From JABJPE01 sp036340215 (GTDB lineage Bacteria; Pseudomonadota; Gammaproteobacteria; Comchoanobacterales; Comchoanobacteraceae), in contig JAYYZF010000006.1 of assembly GCA_036340215.1 (NCBI GenBank), positions 1 to 64,000 of the forward strand: a DNA stretch of 64,000 nt, given 5' to 3'. Shown here piece by piece: positions 61,494 to 64,000 of this stretch. The notes beneath the pieces are model-generated. The model searched no databases and was not told the DNA's origin. It worked only from the letters and a program-made list of their open reading frames with translations. The stretch's first letter is position 1; each line of letters begins with the position of its first letter. The position numbers and the translations under genes are program-made.

Positions 61494-63188
61494 ATGGACA
61501 ACATCAGAAGATATACAAAAGTTATTGCTCTTGTCATATTATGCTCGCTTGCAATTGCGATGCCAAATATAAACTTCTCTGTTTCCGGAATATCAGGAAA
61601 CGTAGCAAAGAATGTCTTAAATACTCTCAAATTGTTCTCAGAAAATATTGATACCAATATTTCGGAGAATGAATTAAGGTCAAAAGAGCTTAGAATGGAG
61701 GAAGAGGTAAAAAAAGCAATGCAACCATTCGGCTATTTCAACCCAATACTTAAATCTAATATCTACAAAAAAGATAACGTTTGGTATATCGCATACAATA
61801 TTAAACCAGGGTATAGACTTAGGTTTAATAAAGTAAAGCTATCACCTACTGTAAAAAAACTAACAGACAAAAAGCATACATTGGTAGAAGGAGAATATTT
61901 TTCTATTATAAAGTATATTGATTTCAAAAAATATTTAGTAATGCTCGCACAAAACCAAGGCTATGCTAATGCTAATACTGATATGAGCAAGATAGATATT
62001 GATATTGAAAAAAAATATGTAGCTGTTTCAATTGAATTAAACTTAGGACCTCGTTATCACATCGGCAACATTAACTATAATAGCGAAAAAATATCTGCAG
62101 AACTACTTAATAAGTTTGCCCCATTCAAAAAAGGAGATACATACACTCTCTCTAAAATTGCAGCATTCAAGAAAAATTTAGAAAAAAGCCATCTTTTACA
62201 AAAAATTGAAATAATACCTAAGTTTCCAGCAAAAAACTCGAACAGGAATAACATTGATTTAGAGGTTAAATTGACATTAAAGCCTAATAATCAATATCAG
62301 GTAGGATTTGGATACGACACAAACGAACTCTGGCAAACTAATTTCAATGTAACGCGAAATTACCTCACAAAGAATGCTAATAAAAGTAAATCTTCAATCA
62401 AAATTGCGACAAATGAAGTTGAGGCTGGTTTCGAGTACATAATGCCTGGTTCTGATCCAATCGTAGAAACTGATATTATTTCCTCTTATCTAAACACAAA
62501 GTCATATCAAGGTATTGGTGATAGCAAATATATAACGAGCTCATATATTAAAAAATATAACTACATAAACTCATCACATGCAGAAAGTATTAATATTCAT
62601 CACGAGAAGTCATATCCAGACAATGAACCTATCTATACGTCAACGTTATTATACCCAAAATTTGAAGCAACAAGATCTTTTATTCTGAATAAGAAAACAA
62701 AATCTAAACTCTCAGGTTATGTTCTTGGCGCAATAAAAGATGTAGGATCAACTGATAATATTCTAAAAGGAGTGTTAAATCTCAATACTTCTGTTAAGTT
62801 GCCAGATAACTTTAGCTTTGTAAACAAAATTCAACTGGGAGCAATATACAGTAATAACTTTACTGACATTCCTCTTTCTTTCAAATTTACTGCTGGTGGC
62901 GCAAATAGCTTGCGAGGCTATTCGTATAATTACTTTGGTCCAGGAAAATTTCTAAAAGTAACGAATAATGAGGTCTCATACCGAATATATGAAAATTTAT
63001 CTGTTTCTTTCTTCGTTGATATTGGAAATGTAAGTGACAACTTCGATGACAGCAAATATTATGTTGGGATTGGTCCGGCAATTAGCTGGCATAGCCAATT
63101 AGGTGCAGTAAGTCTAAATCTGGGGTATGCTATTAGTCTGGATGATAAGCCATGGCAATTACAAATGAGTTTTAGTCCAGCAATATAA
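61494..63188 (+). CDS. tamA: Outer membrane translocation and assembly module TamA
   Basis: A 564-residue Omp85-family protein. A signal-like N terminus (about 1-23) is followed by POTRA domains (about 55-260) and a 16-strand barrel. The L6 signature GGANSLRGY is near residue 468. With TamB it assembles certain outer membrane proteins or moves phospholipids. No clear Shine-Dalgarno precedes ATG 61494; TATAAT lies at 61425-61430. tamB follows 31 bases later, probably in one operon. Confidence 0.92.
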   Translation: MDNIRRYTKVIALVILCSLAIAMPNINFSVSGISGNVAKNVLNTLKLFSENIDTNISENELRSKELRMEEEVKKAMQPFGYFNPILKSNIYKKDNVWYIAYNIKPGYRLRFNKVKLSPTVKKLTDKKHTLVEGEYFSIIKYIDFKKYLVMLAQNQGYANANTDMSKIDIDIEKKYVAVSIELNLGPRYHIGNINYNSEKISAELLNKFAPFKKGDTYTLSKIAAFKKNLEKSHLLQKIEIIPKFPAKNSNRNNIDLEVKLTLKPNNQYQVGFGYDTNELWQTNFNVTRNYLTKNANKSKSSIKIATNEVEAGFEYIMPGSDPIVETDIISSYLNTKSYQGIGDSKYITSSYIKKYNYINSSHAESINIHHEKSYPDNEPIYTSTLLYPKFEATRSFILNKKTKSKLSGYVLGAIKDVGSTDNILKGVLNLNTSVKLPDNFSFVNKIQLGAIYSNNFTDIPLSFKFTAGGANSLRGYSYNYFGPGKFLKVTNNEVSYRIYENLSVSFFVDIGNVSDNFDDSKYYVGIGPAISWHSQLGAVSLNLGYAISLDDKPWQLQMSFSPAI

Positions 63189-63219
63189 TTTGCATTAATA
63201 TGGTTAAGAAAGGGTTCTT

Positions 63220-64000
63220 ATGAAAAAACAAAGTAAAATAATTGTAATCTTAGTTCTAGTATTGAGCTTAATCATAAGCTCTTTTGTATATTTTCTCTTT
63301 TACACAAATAGTGGCCTGAAGCTACTAACAGATTACGTAAATAGTAATTACAAAAACTTTTACTATCTGGAATCTGCGCATGGTAACCTAGCGGGTGAAT
63401 TTGGTTTTGATAAGATAATAATTAAGAAAAATAAATCTCAAGTTATCCTTAAAAATAGTGTCAGTAAAATAAATTTAATTAAATTACTCCAGCAAAGTAT
63501 CAATGTATATGATATCAAAGTGAGAGAAGTTGATTTTGCTATAGATAAGATAATAACACTGCCGATAAAGAAATTAACTGGGGAAGTAGAATTTTCCAGG
63601 AGTAATCTTGAGGTGAACTTAGCTTATACAATAACTCTTCCTGAAGATTCAATTAATGGAAAATTGAATATAAAAGGTAAACCAGAAAAATACAATGTTA
63701 CAAATTTATTTGATTCAGGAAACTATGAACTAAAGTTAGAAGGAACTGGTAATGAACATAGTATCAACATTGTTACTCCCAAGAGTGAGCAACCATCATT
63801 ACTACTAACTATTGATTGGCTACAAAAAGTAAATTGGAATTTAAGCCTAAAAGGTAATTTGAACTCTGACCTAGATGCGAATGTAGATTTAACTTCTCAC
63901 AATTATGATGATGATATAACCATAGAAATGAATAAACTAAATATAAAAATCCATGATAAAAATATGTCACTGAAAGGAAAGGCTAAGATAAAACCAGATT
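63220..64000 (+). CDS. tamB: Translocation and assembly module TamB, N-terminal part
   Basis: Reading frame open from ATG 63220 to the window edge, 260 codons. An N-terminal membrane anchor (about 9-28) is followed by a periplasmic beta-rich region. The family is the long AsmA-like TamB. Conserved-type early sequence YYLESAHGNLAGEFGFDKII supports it. Full length would be about 1000 residues or more. AAGG precedes the start. Confidence 0.85.
   Translation, partial: MKKQSKIIVILVLVLSLIISSFVYFLFYTNSGLKLLTDYVNSNYKNFYYLESAHGNLAGEFGFDKIIIKKNKSQVILKNSVSKINLIKLLQQSINVYDIKVREVDFAIDKIITLPIKKLTGEVEFSRSNLEVNLAYTITLPEDSINGKLNIKGKPEKYNVTNLFDSGNYELKLEGTGNEHSINIVTPKSEQPSLLLTIDWLQKVNWNLSLKGNLNSDLDANVDLTSHNYDDDITIEMNKLNIKIHDKNMSLKGKAKIKPD

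Overview
This window looks like part of the chromosome of an AT-rich gammaproteobacterium, probably host-associated. Two conserved gene orders support the class: mltD-gloB-methyltransferase-rnhA-dnaQ, and glyA-nrdR-nusB-thiL-pgpA. The tig-clpP-clpX-lon block and tamA-tamB agree. No rRNA, IS element, prophage or CRISPR array was seen. I do not name a genus; features shared with Legionella/Coxiella-type bacteria are suggestive only.

Positions 1-31900 are almost entirely minus strand. Reading with transcription, a tRNA promoter is followed by tRNA-Tyr, -Gly, -Thr and -Trp, then secE-nusG-rplKA-rplJL-rpoBC, rpsL-rpsG-fusA-tuf, and the S10, spc and alpha clusters down to rplQ. A strong hairpin terminator ends the run. 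The tufB gene that often sits between tRNA-Thr and tRNA-Trp is absent. rplE (L5) carries an in-frame TAA at codon 21. Beyond the terminator, a large unrecognised reading frame that leaves the window at position 1 is interrupted by an in-frame TGA.

Positions 31978-47812 hold a phosphopantetheinyl transferase, dnaQ, rnhA, a methyltransferase, gloB, two related cysteine-rich membrane proteins, mltD, hpf, lptB, an exported S1/P1-type nuclease, pmbA, lon, clpX, clpP, tig and tRNA-Leu. Positions 47883-64000 hold an LpxL-like acyltransferase, a 540-base gap, a small orphan ORF, aroE, three tRNAs, aroQ, accB-accC, two tandem paralogous multi-pass membrane proteins, the pgpA/thiL/nusB/nrdR/glyA set, a HolD-like gene, coaA, tamA and the start of tamB.

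The most interesting signal is a possible small regulon. The second cysteine-rich membrane gene and the second tandem membrane paralogue each carry CTTAAG-N5-TTTAAG upstream. This matches the PmrA-box consensus YTTAAK-N5-YTTAAK. In both cases the box lies exactly 10 bases before a -10-like hexamer. In Legionella and Coxiella, PmrA activates type IV secretion effector genes, so these unrecognised proteins are effector-like candidates. The ThiL homologue has lost nearly all of its metal-binding aspartates and the LpxL homologue lacks the acid of its HX4(D/E) motif, so both may be pseudoenzymes.
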